Shown piece after piece: positions 32,914-42,103 of a stretch of 64,000 nucleotides of DNA. Within the stretch, counting starts at the first letter, position 1; each line of letters opens with the position of its first letter. Origin of the DNA: UBA2357 sp046295975 (GTDB taxonomy: Bacteria; Pseudomonadota; Gammaproteobacteria; Burkholderiales; Rhodocyclaceae); NCBI GenBank assembly GCA_046295975.1, contig JBKBMG010000019.1, forward strand, positions 23,351-87,350, given 5' to 3'. Position numbers and translations under genes: made by a program. Under the pieces are notes generated by a model. The model saw only the letters and a program-made list of their open reading frames with translations. It had not been told where the DNA came from and did no database searches.

Positions 32914-34704
32914 TCAGCTCCCCTCGGCCGCCGGCGGCGTGTTGCGTGCAATTTCTTCCAGCGTGGTGAGGCCGGCGCCGACCTGGCGGGCGCCGGCCAG
33001 GCGCAGCGGGTGCATGCCCTCGCGCACGGCTTGCTCGCGCAGCGGCTGGACGTCGGCGGTGGCGTTGACGAGGGCGCGCAGCGTCGGCGTCATGATCAGC
33101 ATCTCGTAGATTCCGATGCGGCCGAGGTAGCCGGTCATGCGGCATTCGAGGCAGCCCACCGGCTCGCAGGCGCGGCTGGGCAGGCGGGAACTCCACGGTT
33201 TGACGAGTTCCTTCCATGCCGCCGGATCCACCTCCGCAGGGCGCTTGCAGTGCGGACACAGGGTGCGGGTCAGGCGCTGCGCAAGCACGCCGAGCAGGGT
33301 GCTGCGGATGAGGTAGGGCGGCACGCCGAGATCCAGCAGGCGCACCACCGCCGAAGGGGCGTCGTTGGTGTGCAGCGTCGACAACACCAGGTGGCCGGTG
33401 AGCGCGGCCTGCACCGCCATTTCCGCGGTTTCGAGATCGCGGATCTCGCCCACCATGATCACGTCCGGATCCTGCCGCAGCAACGTGCACACGCCAGCCG
33501 CGAAATCCAGGCCAATGCCGGGCTGCACCTGCATCTGGTTGAGATGGGGGTAGACCATCTCGATCGGATCCTCGACGGTGCACACATTGGTTTCCGGCGT
33601 CGCCAGTTCGCGCAGCGTGGAGTACAGCGTGGTGGTCTTGCCCGAACCGGTGGGACCGGTGACGAGGATGATGCCGTGAGGATGGGAGAAAAGCTGCCGC
33701 CAGTTGCGCTCCTCCTCACGGCCGAAACCGAGATCGGAGAACGGGCGCAGCAGCACCTCGGGATCGAAGATACGCAGTACCAGCTTCTCGCCGAAGGCGG
33801 TGGGCATGGTCGACAGGCGCAACTCGATCTCGTCGCCGGCCGGCGAGCGCGTCTTGATGCGACCGTCCTGGGGGCGGCGCTTCTCGACCACGTCCATGCG
33901 CCCCATGAGCTTGATGCGGCTGGTCATCGCCGCCATCACCGGGGCCGGCGCCTGGTACACCGAGTGCATCACACCGTCGATGCGAAAGCGCACGTTGCCG
34001 ATGTCGCGCCGGGGTTCGACATGGATGTCGCTGGCACGCTGCTCGAAGGCGTACTGCAGCATCCAGTCGACGATGTGCACGATGGCCTGGTCGTTGGCGT
34101 CGAGCGAGCCGCGACTGCCCAGTTGCACCAGTTGCTCGAAGTTGCCCACGCCACTGGGCAGCGCCGAATGCTGCGCCACCGCCTGCTTGATCGAGCGTGC
34201 CAGGCTGTAGAACTCGGCGAGGTAGCGGACGATGTCGGCGGGGCTGGCGAGCACCCGCTTGACCCGCAGCCGCAGCGCCTGCTCCAGCACCGGCACCCAC
34301 TCGGTTTCGAAAGGCTCGGAGGTGGCGACGGTCACCTCGTCGGCACGCACCTCGACCGGCAGGATGCGGTAGCGCTCCGCATAGGCATGGGAGACGACGT
34401 TGCAGACCGAAGCAACATCGACCTTGAGCGGGTCGATGTGCAGAAAATTCATGCGTGTCTCGCCCGCCAGCCATTCGGTCAAGGCCTCGGTGGTGAGCGC
34501 GACGTGTGGCTGATCGGCGCGCGTCAGGCGGCGCTCGCCGATCACGGTCAGGGGGTGGTTGTCGGCGCCGCTGCGGCGGTGCGTGGTCGCCAACACCTCG
34601 TCGCGGTCCTTCTTGGCGATGAGGCCGCGCTCCAGCATGACGTTCAGCACCTCGCCAAGGGTCAGGCGATGGTCGTGGGCGCGGGGCTTGAGGGGAGCAT
34701 TCAT
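32914..34704 (-). CDS. GspE/PilB-family secretion ATPase
   Basis: A 596-residue hexameric ATPase of the type II secretion / type IV pilus class. An N-terminal GspE_N domain (about 20-170) precedes the core: Walker A G-P-T-G-S-G-K-T-T, Asp box, Walker B L-L-R-Q-D-P-D-V-I-M-V-G-E-I-R-D, the His box S-T-L-H-T-N-D-A, and the zinc site C-P-H-C...C-L-E-C near 490-535. The start at 34704 gives M-N-A-P-L-K; no other secretion or pilus gene is nearby, so it is an orphan here and its machine is unknown. It follows the phospholipid cluster on the same strand after 112 bp. Confidence 0.9.
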   Translation of the reverse strand: MNAPLKPRAHDHRLTLGEVLNVMLERGLIAKKDRDEVLATTHRRSGADNHPLTVIGERRLTRADQPHVALTTEALTEWLAGETRMNFLHIDPLKVDVASVCNVVSHAYAERYRILPVEVRADEVTVATSEPFETEWVPVLEQALRLRVKRVLASPADIVRYLAEFYSLARSIKQAVAQHSALPSGVGNFEQLVQLGSRGSLDANDQAIVHIVDWMLQYAFEQRASDIHVEPRRDIGNVRFRIDGVMHSVYQAPAPVMAAMTSRIKLMGRMDVVEKRRPQDGRIKTRSPAGDEIELRLSTMPTAFGEKLVLRIFDPEVLLRPFSDLGFGREEERNWRQLFSHPHGIILVTGPTGSGKTTTLYSTLRELATPETNVCTVEDPIEMVYPHLNQMQVQPGIGLDFAAGVCTLLRQDPDVIMVGEIRDLETAEMAVQAALTGHLVLSTLHTNDAPSAVVRLLDLGVPPYLIRSTLLGVLAQRLTRTLCPHCKRPAEVDPAAWKELVKPWSSRLPSRACEPVGCLECRMTGYLGRIGIYEMLIMTPTLRALVNATADVQPLREQAVREGMHPLRLAGARQVGAGLTTLEEIARNTPPAAEGS

Positions 34705-34816
34705 GACAAATGGGCAGTTCCGGGGCCGACTGGGCAAGAGTCAACGCTAACCCATGGACGCGGCCGTGGCAAACCGCTTGACGCGCTTCCGCGCTGCATG
34801 ACAGCCCATGCCGCTG

Positions 34817-35761
34817 TCACGGTACCCACCAGTAGCGGACAATGTGGAAGAAGATCGGCGCGGCGAAGCTCAGCGAGTCCACCCGGTCGAGCATGCCGCC
34901 GTGCCCCTCCACCATGTAGCCCCAGTCCTTCACCCCACGGTCGCGCTTAATCGCCGACAGCACCAGCCCGCCGAAGAAGCCCGCGAGGTTGATGACCAGC
35001 GCAATCACACCCGCCTGCAGCGGCGAGAACGGCGTGATCCACCACATCGCCGCCCCCACCAGGGTGGCGCTTGCCACGCCTCCCACCAACCCTTCCACCG
35101 TCTTGGACGGCGACACCGCGGGCGCGAGCTTGCGCCGCCCCAGCAGCTTGCCCCAGACGTACTGGAATACGTCGCTCGCCTGCACGATCAGCACCACGAA
35201 CACGATCAGCAGCACGTTGCGCCCCTCGAAACCCGGGATGTCGAGCGCGAGCAGCGCCGGCACGTGCGACACGCAGTACACGCAGACCATCAGCCCCCAC
35301 TGCACCTTGGCGGCGCGTTCCAGGAAGCGCGTGGTGTCGGCGCCCAGCACCGCCACGATGGGCAGCAACAGAAAGGCATAGACCGGGATCAGGATGGAAA
35401 ACAAGCCGTACCAGTCGATGGCGATCAGGTAATACTGCAGCGGCAGGAAGAAGAAGAAGCTCCACACCAGCGCCAGATGGTCGCCGCGGCGGGTGTAGGT
35501 AAGCGAGACGTACTCGCGCAGGCACTGGAAGGACACGAAGCCGAACAGCGCGATCAACCCCCAGCGCCCGGCCCAGATCGCCAGCCCGATCACGATGATC
35601 ATCGCCCACCAGGCCCGCACCCGCGCGTTGAGGTTGTCTATGGTGGCACTGCCGCCCCGGCCGGCGACACGCAGATGCAGGCCGGCGCCGACCAGGCTGG
35701 CCAGCAGCAGCACCGCGAACAAACCGGCGAATACCGCGAACAAGGCATCGGATACGTTCAT
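34817..35761 (-). CDS. Phosphatidate cytidylyltransferase (CdsA/YnbB-like)
   Basis: A 314-residue membrane enzyme making CDP-diacylglycerol from phosphatidate and CTP. About eight membrane helices are visible, and the CdsA signature is complete: S-P-S-K-T-V-E-G-L-V-G-G near 220 and K-R-D-R-G-V-K-D-W...G-H-G-G-M-L-D-R-V-D-S near 270-295. The cluster neighbours identify it as the YnbB member rather than the housekeeping cdsA. It starts 4 bp after the acyltransferase stop and is the last gene of the cluster. Confidence 0.9.
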   Translation of the reverse strand: MNVSDALFAVFAGLFAVLLLASLVGAGLHLRVAGRGGSATIDNLNARVRAWWAMIIVIGLAIWAGRWGLIALFGFVSFQCLREYVSLTYTRRGDHLALVWSFFFFLPLQYYLIAIDWYGLFSILIPVYAFLLLPIVAVLGADTTRFLERAAKVQWGLMVCVYCVSHVPALLALDIPGFEGRNVLLIVFVVLIVQASDVFQYVWGKLLGRRKLAPAVSPSKTVEGLVGGVASATLVGAAMWWITPFSPLQAGVIALVINLAGFFGGLVLSAIKRDRGVKDWGYMVEGHGGMLDRVDSLSFAAPIFFHIVRYWWVP

Positions 35762-35765
35762 CGCC

Positions 35766-36395
35766 TCACTCCTCACGCGGCGCCAGCGCCAGCAAGGCCT
35801 CGCGCGCGCGTTGCAGGAACGCATGCCTGTCCTCACCGGACTGCAGCGTCAATGGCTGGCCGAAGCTCAGCGAACACAGTAGCGGCACCGGAATGGTGCT
35901 GCCCTTGGGCATGACCCGCCCCAGGTTCTCTATCCACACCGGCACGAACTCCGCCTCGGGCTGCGCCCGCGCAAGGTGGAACAGGCCGCTCTTGAACGGC
36001 AACAGACCGTCGCCGAGGTTGCGCGTGCCTTCCGGGAACAGGATCAGCGAGTCACCCGCCGCAAGCGCCGTGCTCATCTGCGTGATCGGGTCGTCGGCGG
36101 CGCCCTCGCCGTTGCGCGCAATCAGCACGCCCTGGAAGACCCGTTCCGCGATGTATCGCCGCAACGGGCTGGCACGCCAGTAATCGGCGCCCGCCACCGG
36201 CCGGGTGCGGCTGCGCAACACCGGCGGCAAGGCCGCCCAGATGAGCACGAAATCGCCATGGCTGCGATGGTTGGCGAAGTACCCGCGCGGCCGCGGATCC
36301 GGTTCGCAGCCACGCCACAAGGCCCGTACCCCGGTCACCAGCTTGGCAAAGCCGCAGATCAGCGCCCCCACCCAGTCATCCAGCCACCTGCCCAT
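35766..36395 (-). CDS. 1-acyl-glycerol-3-phosphate acyltransferase (PlsC-like)
   Basis: A 209-residue acyltransferase with the catalytic N-H-x4-D as N-H-R-S-H-G-D near residues 42-48 and F-P-E-G-T-R near 118. These enzymes acylate lysophosphatidate to phosphatidate, the substrate of the cytidylyltransferase encoded 4 bp downstream. The start at 36395 has AGGAG six bases upstream. E. coli ynbABCD has no acyltransferase, so this addition completes a path from lysophosphatidate to CDP-diacylglycerol. Confidence 0.87.
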   Translation of the reverse strand: MGRWLDDWVGALICGFAKLVTGVRALWRGCEPDPRPRGYFANHRSHGDFVLIWAALPPVLRSRTRPVAGADYWRASPLRRYIAERVFQGVLIARNGEGAADDPITQMSTALAAGDSLILFPEGTRNLGDGLLPFKSGLFHLARAQPEAEFVPVWIENLGRVMPKGSTIPVPLLCSLSFGQPLTLQSGEDRHAFLQRAREALLALAPREE

Positions 36396-36549
36396 GCTGC
36401 TCCTGATCTCACCCCTCATCTCTCCCTCACCGCATACATCGACGCCGCCTCACACCCGTCATGCTGCCATCCATGGCCGCGCGCCCCTCATCGGCCCCTC
36501 ATCGGCCCCTCAGCTGTCCTCATCCGCGCCTATGCGGGCCTATCCGCGT

Positions 36550-37134
36550 TCATCCGCGCCACGCGATCAGCATCAGCGTTCCGGCCAACGCAGCCGTCTG
36601 CAAGCCGACGAACAGGATCTGACGCAAAAGCAGGCGGTGCGCAGCGCGGCAGCGCTCGTCCAGCGCGCGCGGCGCCCCCGTGGGTACGCCGCGCGCCCGC
36701 GCGAGAATCGTCGCGCGCGCCTCGTCGAAGGCCTGCATGTCCGCCTCGGGCCGGGCATCCGCGCCACCCCAGCGCTGCGCCCAGCCGCGGAACACCTGTT
36801 CGTCCAGGCGTACGCGCAGGCCGTACCACGCCGCCCCCGCCGCGAACCCCAGGCTGGCGAGCCAGCCGGGCAAACCCTGGATCGTGGCGCCGTCCGTCGC
36901 CCCCCACTTCAGCAAACCCAGCACCGACAGGCCCAAGGCAAGCACCGCCACGATCAGGCTCCAGCCCGCCACCACGCGGCCCAGCGACAACACCGCCGCA
37001 CATAAACTCGCCTGCATCGCCGCCAGGCGCACCGCGGCCGGCTCCTCCGGCCACTCATCCTGCCATTCATCCGCCGTACGGGCCGCCTCCGAGCCGGCAT
37101 GCATCACGGCATGAGCCTGCGTACGCACGCTCAT
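36550..37134 (-). CDS. Hypothetical two-helix membrane protein in the phospholipid cluster
   Basis: A 194-residue protein not recognised as a named family. A charged, acidic N-terminus (about 1-38) precedes two or three hydrophobic segments (about 42-72, 85-105 and 170-190) with a soluble helical region between about 108 and 165 rich in Arg and Ala. It overlaps the end of the PAP2/phosphatase gene by ATGA, so it is cotranslated; the 154-bp gap before the acyltransferase has no gene. It probably sits with the lipid enzymes in the inner membrane. Confidence 0.65.
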   Translation of the reverse strand: MSVRTQAHAVMHAGSEAARTADEWQDEWPEEPAAVRLAAMQASLCAAVLSLGRVVAGWSLIVAVLALGLSVLGLLKWGATDGATIQGLPGWLASLGFAAGAAWYGLRVRLDEQVFRGWAQRWGGADARPEADMQAFDEARATILARARGVPTGAPRALDERCRAAHRLLLRQILFVGLQTAALAGTLMLIAWRG

Positions 37135-38585
37135 CCCCGCAGCGCCGCGGTGCTGGGCCCACCCGTCCGGCTGCCGGCGAGCCCGGACGATGCCCCGACG
37201 GCGGTCGTGGGAACGCAACTGGCAGCGAACTCGGTGAGCGCCGCACGATGGGCCGGACGCAGCACCACCCCCGGCCGCGCCCGCTTCACACGGCCGATGG
37301 CGGCCTCGACATCCTTCTCCAGCCCGCTGTACAGCAGCCACGCGGCGACCGCGCAGGCACTGCGCGAATAGCCCAGGGCGCAACACACCAGCACCGGCCC
37401 GGCGCCCCGCAAACCCTCGATGCGACGCGCCGCCTCGGCCAGTTGCAGTGGCGTCGGCGCCACCAGGTCCAGCCACGGCAAACCAGCGTAGGCACGCACG
37501 CCGCGCGGAGCCGGCAGTTCGGCGCACAGGTCGCACAAGGCGGCGAACCCACCCTGGCGCAGTGACGCGGCCGAGGGCATGCGCCCCAGCCACACCTCCG
37601 CGGCCACCGCGTCCGGTTGCGGATGGCGCCAGGTCCATAGCCGCGAGTTGATCCAGGCACCCACCACGTAGGGCGCCAGCACCAGCGCCGCCGCCAGGTC
37701 GTGCCGGCCGCCATGCTTGGCGAACCCCGCAGGCCCGCAGCAGGCATGGATCAGCGCCACCATCGCCAGGGCCGACGCCGGCCACCACAGCCACAGCGCA
37801 ACACCGCCGGTGCGGCTGGCGAATACGCCCAGCAGGAGCGCCGCCAGGGCGTAGCCCAGGGCAATGCGCAGGCGCGCGCCAACGCCCGACGAACGCCCCC
37901 ACGCCGGACGGCGAACGAGCGGAGACGGCCCCTGGTCGGGCCACAGCCACACGCACAACAAACCCAGCAAGGCACCGGTGGGCACGTCAATGAAGTGATG
38001 CTGCCAGGTGGTGAGCACCGATACGCCGATGAGCAGCGCCCACCCATGCACCAGCCAGCGCCAGGCCGGATGGGCGCGTCCGTGCGCGCTGCCATCGCCA
38101 CCGCCACCCCGGAGACCTTCATGAAAGCGCACCCAGATGATCACGAGCAGCGCGATGTGCAGCGACGGCGCCTGGTTGAAAGGCTGATCGAAGGCCGCGA
38201 GCGCGTCAAACAAGGCGCCGAACACGCCTTCGACCGCCGGCCGCTCGAAGGCGAAGCGCAGCGGAAACAGCAGAAAGCACACCACCGCGATCAACTGCGC
38301 GGTCAGCAGGCGCAGCGCATGGCGATCGACCACACGGCGCGCGCGGCAGAACAGAAAGGACAAGCCGTACAGCAGATCGATGGACCAGTAGGGCACGATG
38401 GTCCACGGCCAGAACGGAATGGCGTGCTCCCATTCGAAGTACAGCGATGCGACCTCGCCGCGCGCCGCCGCCTGGCTGTTGGCAAAACCGTAGCTGAGAA
38501 AGAAGAATGGCCCGAGCAGGGCCAGCCACGCCAGGCTGCGCCCCCAAAGAATGCGCCCGCTGCCAAGGGACGGCCTGGCACTCAT
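37131..38585 (-). CDS. PAP2 / dual-specificity phosphatase fusion (YnbD-like)
   Basis: A 484-residue two-domain protein. The first part has about ten membrane helices with the PAP2 lipid-phosphatase elements P-S-L-H-I-A near 138 and H-H-F-I-D-V-P-T-G near 196. The C-terminal part (about 330-460) is a cysteine phosphatase with C-A-L-G-Y-S-R (C-x5-R) near 415. E. coli YnbD has the same fusion. It could dephosphorylate phosphatidylglycerol-phosphate or another lipid phosphate made by the YnbA homologue. The start at 38585 begins after a short basic lead; longer frames upstream look non-coding. Confidence 0.88.
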   Translation of the reverse strand: MSARPSLGSGRILWGRSLAWLALLGPFFFLSYGFANSQAAARGEVASLYFEWEHAIPFWPWTIVPYWSIDLLYGLSFLFCRARRVVDRHALRLLTAQLIAVVCFLLFPLRFAFERPAVEGVFGALFDALAAFDQPFNQAPSLHIALLVIIWVRFHEGLRGGGGDGSAHGRAHPAWRWLVHGWALLIGVSVLTTWQHHFIDVPTGALLGLLCVWLWPDQGPSPLVRRPAWGRSSGVGARLRIALGYALAALLLGVFASRTGGVALWLWWPASALAMVALIHACCGPAGFAKHGGRHDLAAALVLAPYVVGAWINSRLWTWRHPQPDAVAAEVWLGRMPSAASLRQGGFAALCDLCAELPAPRGVRAYAGLPWLDLVAPTPLQLAEAARRIEGLRGAGPVLVCCALGYSRSACAVAAWLLYSGLEKDVEAAIGRVKRARPGVVLRPAHRAALTEFAASCVPTTAVGASSGLAGSRTGGPSTAALRG

Positions 38586-38625
38586 GCCTTGTGCGTCCGA
38601 CCGCCGCGGGAGGGAGCGGTGCACC

Positions 38626-40431
38626 TCATGCGCCCACCCGGCGCACGAGCGATACGGTGAAGATGCCCCATTCGTCCACCCGTTGCTCGAGCTTCTCGAA
38701 ACCGGCGGCGGCCACAAGCTGATCCATCTCGGCCTGGGTGCGGCGGCGCATCACCCAGGCCTCGCCCCCGCGGTGGCTGGTCAGGGCGCGCGCGATCATC
38801 TCCAGCTGCGGGTGCCAGGGCTGGCCGGTATAGACCAGGTAGCCGCCCGGCTGGATCGCATCGGCCATGCCGGCGAGCGAGCGCGCCACAGCCTCATTGT
38901 CCGGGAAAAGCTCGTACAGCCCGGAGACGATGCCCACCGTCGGCGCGGGCGCCACCGCGGCCACCGAGGCCCGGTCGAAGGCGTCGCCCTTTTCGAAGCG
39001 GGCCAAGGCCTCCAGCCCGCGCGCGCGAATCAGGGCTGCACCATCACGCACGTTGATGTCGCTGAAATCACGCAGCACGATCGCCTCCGGCTGGCGAGGC
39101 GCGCGACCGAGCGCATCGAGCACGTAGCGACCGTGGCCGGCGGCGACGTCGAGCACCCTCAGCGGCCGCCCCTCGCGCGTCAAATGTGCCAGTGCCGCCA
39201 GCAACAGCTCTTCGACATGCAGCTTGCGCTGGCGGATGCCGCGCCAGCCGATCGCATCGAGATAGCGACGGTCGGCCATGCGCCCCAGCCAGCCGCGTCC
39301 GCTGGCCTGGTTGCGATACACATAGTCCAGGGTGCTGCCGGAATCGAAGCCCGTCTCATGCCCCAGCCGCACACCGTCGGACAAGCAGCCGCCCAGCCGC
39401 AGGTTGGCGCGGTAGGCGTGCCAGTACCACGCCCTGGGGCTGGAGGCCGGCAGGGGAGCGGCTAGCGCGCGGGCTTCCTCGTAGGTGGCGCCACGACGGT
39501 GGGCATCGCGCAGGTCGACGCGCAAGGGCGGCTCGGCGAAGCGGCGCAGCACGAAGTCCCGCACCCGGGCGAGCGCGAGATGGCGGTCGCGCTCGCCCAG
39601 CGTGTCGTGGTAGAAGCCATCCAGCACGTGTTTTTCCTTGACCGGCGCGCCCAGGCGCTCGAAGAACGCATGCTGGGGCGCGTGGTGCACCACCCAGTCG
39701 GCCCCGGAGATCAGCAACTGGGTGGGCACGGTGATCGCCTGGGCGTCGGCGACCACACGTTCGCCGGCCTCGTAGAGCGCCAGCAGGATGTTCACCGAAA
39801 TCGCGCGCGCGATCAGCGGATCGGTGTCGTAGGAGCGTTGGCGCGCCGGGTCGTGGGTGAGGAAGCGCGCCTTGACGTAGCTGTTCACGAAGAAATTGCC
39901 CCGCAGCCTGCGCATCAACGCCAGCCCTGGACGGGCCAGCGGCACATAGAGCTTGACCTTGAAAGCCGGCGAGGCCAGCACCAGGCAGCGGATCTGCGGC
40001 GCGTAATCGTGCGCCCAGGTAGCGACCAGCACCGCGCCGACGCTTTGCGCCAGTACCGCGACATCGGCATGGGCAATGCCGTGATGGTCGCGCACGTGGT
40101 CGATGAAGGTCTGCACGTCGCGCACCGAGGTGCCCAGGCTGGGCGAATCGCCGCGCGCTCCGGGGGACAAACCGTGGCCGCGCGCGTCCCAGGCGAAGAA
40201 GTCGAAGTCGGGCAGATCGAGTTCGGCCACCACGTGCGCCATCCGCCCGGAATGCTCGTGGCCGCGATGGAACATCACCACCGCGCCGCGCCGCGGGCCG
40301 ACCGCCGGCCAGTGGCGGTAAAACAGCGACTCGCCGTCATGGGTGGTGAAGCGGCCTTCACGCATCACGCGTTGAGCAGCCCCGGCCCCCTGTGTTTCCA
40401 CGACCTCTTCGTCCACCGCATCGCGCTTCAT
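38626..40431 (-). CDS. Alpha/beta hydrolase - SAM methyltransferase fusion (YnbC-like)
   Basis: A 601-residue cytosolic fusion. Residues about 20-300 form an alpha/beta hydrolase: oxyanion region F-H-R-G-H-E-H-S-G, A-W-D-A-R-G-H-G, the nucleophile elbow A-Q-S-V-G-A near 137 and the late His in D-G-F-Y-H-D-T. Residues about 330-601 are a class I methyltransferase with V-L-D-V-A-A-G-H-G-R-Y near 425. E. coli YnbC (585 residues) has the same order. The pair could deacylate and methylate a lipid head group. GGGAAGG precedes the ATG; it starts 13 bp after the YnbA-like gene. Confidence 0.88.
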   Translation of the reverse strand: MKRDAVDEEVVETQGAGAAQRVMREGRFTTHDGESLFYRHWPAVGPRRGAVVMFHRGHEHSGRMAHVVAELDLPDFDFFAWDARGHGLSPGARGDSPSLGTSVRDVQTFIDHVRDHHGIAHADVAVLAQSVGAVLVATWAHDYAPQIRCLVLASPAFKVKLYVPLARPGLALMRRLRGNFFVNSYVKARFLTHDPARQRSYDTDPLIARAISVNILLALYEAGERVVADAQAITVPTQLLISGADWVVHHAPQHAFFERLGAPVKEKHVLDGFYHDTLGERDRHLALARVRDFVLRRFAEPPLRVDLRDAHRRGATYEEARALAAPLPASSPRAWYWHAYRANLRLGGCLSDGVRLGHETGFDSGSTLDYVYRNQASGRGWLGRMADRRYLDAIGWRGIRQRKLHVEELLLAALAHLTREGRPLRVLDVAAGHGRYVLDALGRAPRQPEAIVLRDFSDINVRDGAALIRARGLEALARFEKGDAFDRASVAAVAPAPTVGIVSGLYELFPDNEAVARSLAGMADAIQPGGYLVYTGQPWHPQLEMIARALTSHRGGEAWVMRRRTQAEMDQLVAAAGFEKLEQRVDEWGIFTVSLVRRVGA

Positions 40432-40444
40432 CGACCTTCCCTCG

Positions 40445-41080
40445 TCAAGTTGTCCGCGACGCCGACACCGACGCCGACGACGCCTCTCCCACGCCGCCGC
40501 GCACGCGGTTGTAGATGTTGACCGCAATCAGCAGCGCAGCCACCGGCATCACCCAGAACAGTCCGGCCGGCAGACTGCCGGCCAGGCCCAGCCACAGACC
40601 CAATGCGCCGAACAGCAGCGCCCGGTCGCTCTTGCCCATCGGGCCGTCGTAACGCCGGCTGGCGCCCACCATCGGACCCAGCGCGCCGGCCATCTCCGAC
40701 ACCACCGCCAGCCAGATCACCAGCCCCACGCTGGCCCAGCCGAATGGCGCGATCAACACGAAGGGCACGTAAAGCGCGGCGTCGGACACCACGTCTGCCA
40801 ACTCGTTGAGATAGGCGCCCAACGCCGAACGCTGCCCGAACTCGCGCGCCAGCATGCCATCGACGGCATTGAACGCCATGCGCACGAACATCCACACCGG
40901 CAGCAGCAGGAACAGCACCGGATGCGGAAACGCGAACAGCAGCGCACCGAGCGCCAGCGACACCAGCATCGTGGCGGCGGTCACGCCGTTGGCGGTGACG
41001 CCGGCAGCGGCGAGCCGTGCCACCAGCGGCCGCAGCAAGGCCTGAAAACGCGGTTTGAGCTGATACAGGCTGAGCGCCAT
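40445..41080 (-). CDS. CDP-alcohol phosphatidyltransferase (YnbA-like)
   Basis: A 211-residue membrane enzyme with five or six helices that transfers a phosphatidyl group from CDP-diacylglycerol to an alcohol. The signature D-x2-D-G-x2-A-R-x8-G-x3-D-x3-D is present with two substitutions: N-A-V-D-G-M-L-A-R...G-A-Y-L-N-E-L-A-D, so the first and third Asp are Asn. From memory E. coli YnbA has the same changes, so this is a subfamily trait rather than decay. First gene of the cluster; 282 bp separate it from the divergent creB. Confidence 0.87.
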   Translation of the reverse strand: MALSLYQLKPRFQALLRPLVARLAAAGVTANGVTAATMLVSLALGALLFAFPHPVLFLLLPVWMFVRMAFNAVDGMLAREFGQRSALGAYLNELADVVSDAALYVPFVLIAPFGWASVGLVIWLAVVSEMAGALGPMVGASRRYDGPMGKSDRALLFGALGLWLGLAGSLPAGLFWVMPVAALLIAVNIYNRVRGGVGEASSASVSASRTT

Positions 41081-41362
41081 CCCCCTTCTCCCCTGCCACG
41101 CCTTGAGGCACGGCCACCCCGCAGGCCCTGTCGGTCGTCCGCGGATAAATGCGCAAGCATACCATTCGGGTCGCTGCGAACGACCGGCGGAATTCACCCC
41201 AGCACAAGCACGTATGCCTCACCGCTGGAACCATGCCGCCACCTGCCGCCGCCCTTGAGCGCAGCGGGTGCTTGCCGCCATAATCCGGCCACGCCGCGAT
41301 GGCGAGCGACAGCCCTCATCGCTCAGCCATTCTGCGTATTCCGCCACCACCCGAGCCCTGCC

Positions 41363-42103
41363 ATGCCCCCGCGCATCCTCATCGTCGACGATGAACCGGC
41401 GATCGCCGACACCCTGGCCTACGCCTTGCGCACCGAGGGCTACGCCACCGAGTGCGCCACGCTGGGCGGTGATGCGCTGGCGGCACTGGGGCGCGCCGAC
41501 GAGCCCTTCGCGCTGGTCGTGCTCGACGTCGGCCTGCCCGACATGAGCGGCTTCGACGTGTGCCGCGAATTGCGGCGCCATTCCGACGTACCGGTGATTT
41601 TCCTCACCGCCCGCGCCGACGAGGTGGATCGCATCGTCGGCCTGGAGATCGGCGCCGACGACTACGTACCCAAGCCCTTCAGTCCGCGCGAGGTCGCCTC
41701 GCGGGTGCGCGCCATCCTGCGCCGCGCGCGGCCGCCCGCCTCGCCGCAGAACGGCTCGCCAGCACAAACTCAACCCGCCACTGACGCCGGCACGCCCCAC
41801 CCCGATTTCTCCCATGACGTCGAAGGGGCCCGCATTGCCTACCATGGCGCCTGGCTCGCCCTCACCCGCTACGAATACCACCTGCTGGCAACGCTGCTGG
41901 AACGCCCCGGGCGCGTGCTGAGCCGCGCCCGCCTGATGGAGCTGGTGTGGCACGACGCCGAAGACAGCCTGGAGCGTACCGTCGACGCCCACGTCAAGAC
42001 GCTGCGCGCCAAGCTGCGCGCGGTGCGCGACGACGGCGACCCGATCGAAACCCACCGCGGCATGGGCTACAGCCTGCGCCCCGCCACCGGCGCGGCGGCA
42101 TGA
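41363..42103 (+). CDS. creB: Response regulator CreB
   Basis: A 246-residue OmpR-family regulator: D-D-E at 9-11, phospho-acceptor Asp55 in V-L-D-V-G-L-P-D, K-P-F-S-P, and a winged helix with R-V-L-S-R...H-R-G-M-G-Y-S-L. A Pro/Ala/Thr-rich linker of about 25 residues joins the domains. CreB binds cre-tags (TTCAC-N6-TTCAC) and activates creD and stress or envelope genes. Its identity rests on the following creC and creD and on cre-tags upstream of creD. The stop overlaps the creC start. Confidence 0.9.
   Translation: MPPRILIVDDEPAIADTLAYALRTEGYATECATLGGDALAALGRADEPFALVVLDVGLPDMSGFDVCRELRRHSDVPVIFLTARADEVDRIVGLEIGADDYVPKPFSPREVASRVRAILRRARPPASPQNGSPAQTQPATDAGTPHPDFSHDVEGARIAYHGAWLALTRYEYHLLATLLERPGRVLSRARLMELVWHDAEDSLERTVDAHVKTLRAKLRAVRDDGDPIETHRGMGYSLRPATGAAA

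Noticed and set aside
32914..34704. Part of a type II secretion or pilus operon
   Set aside because: No pilin, prepilin peptidase, secretin or platform gene is near; only the ATPase is present.
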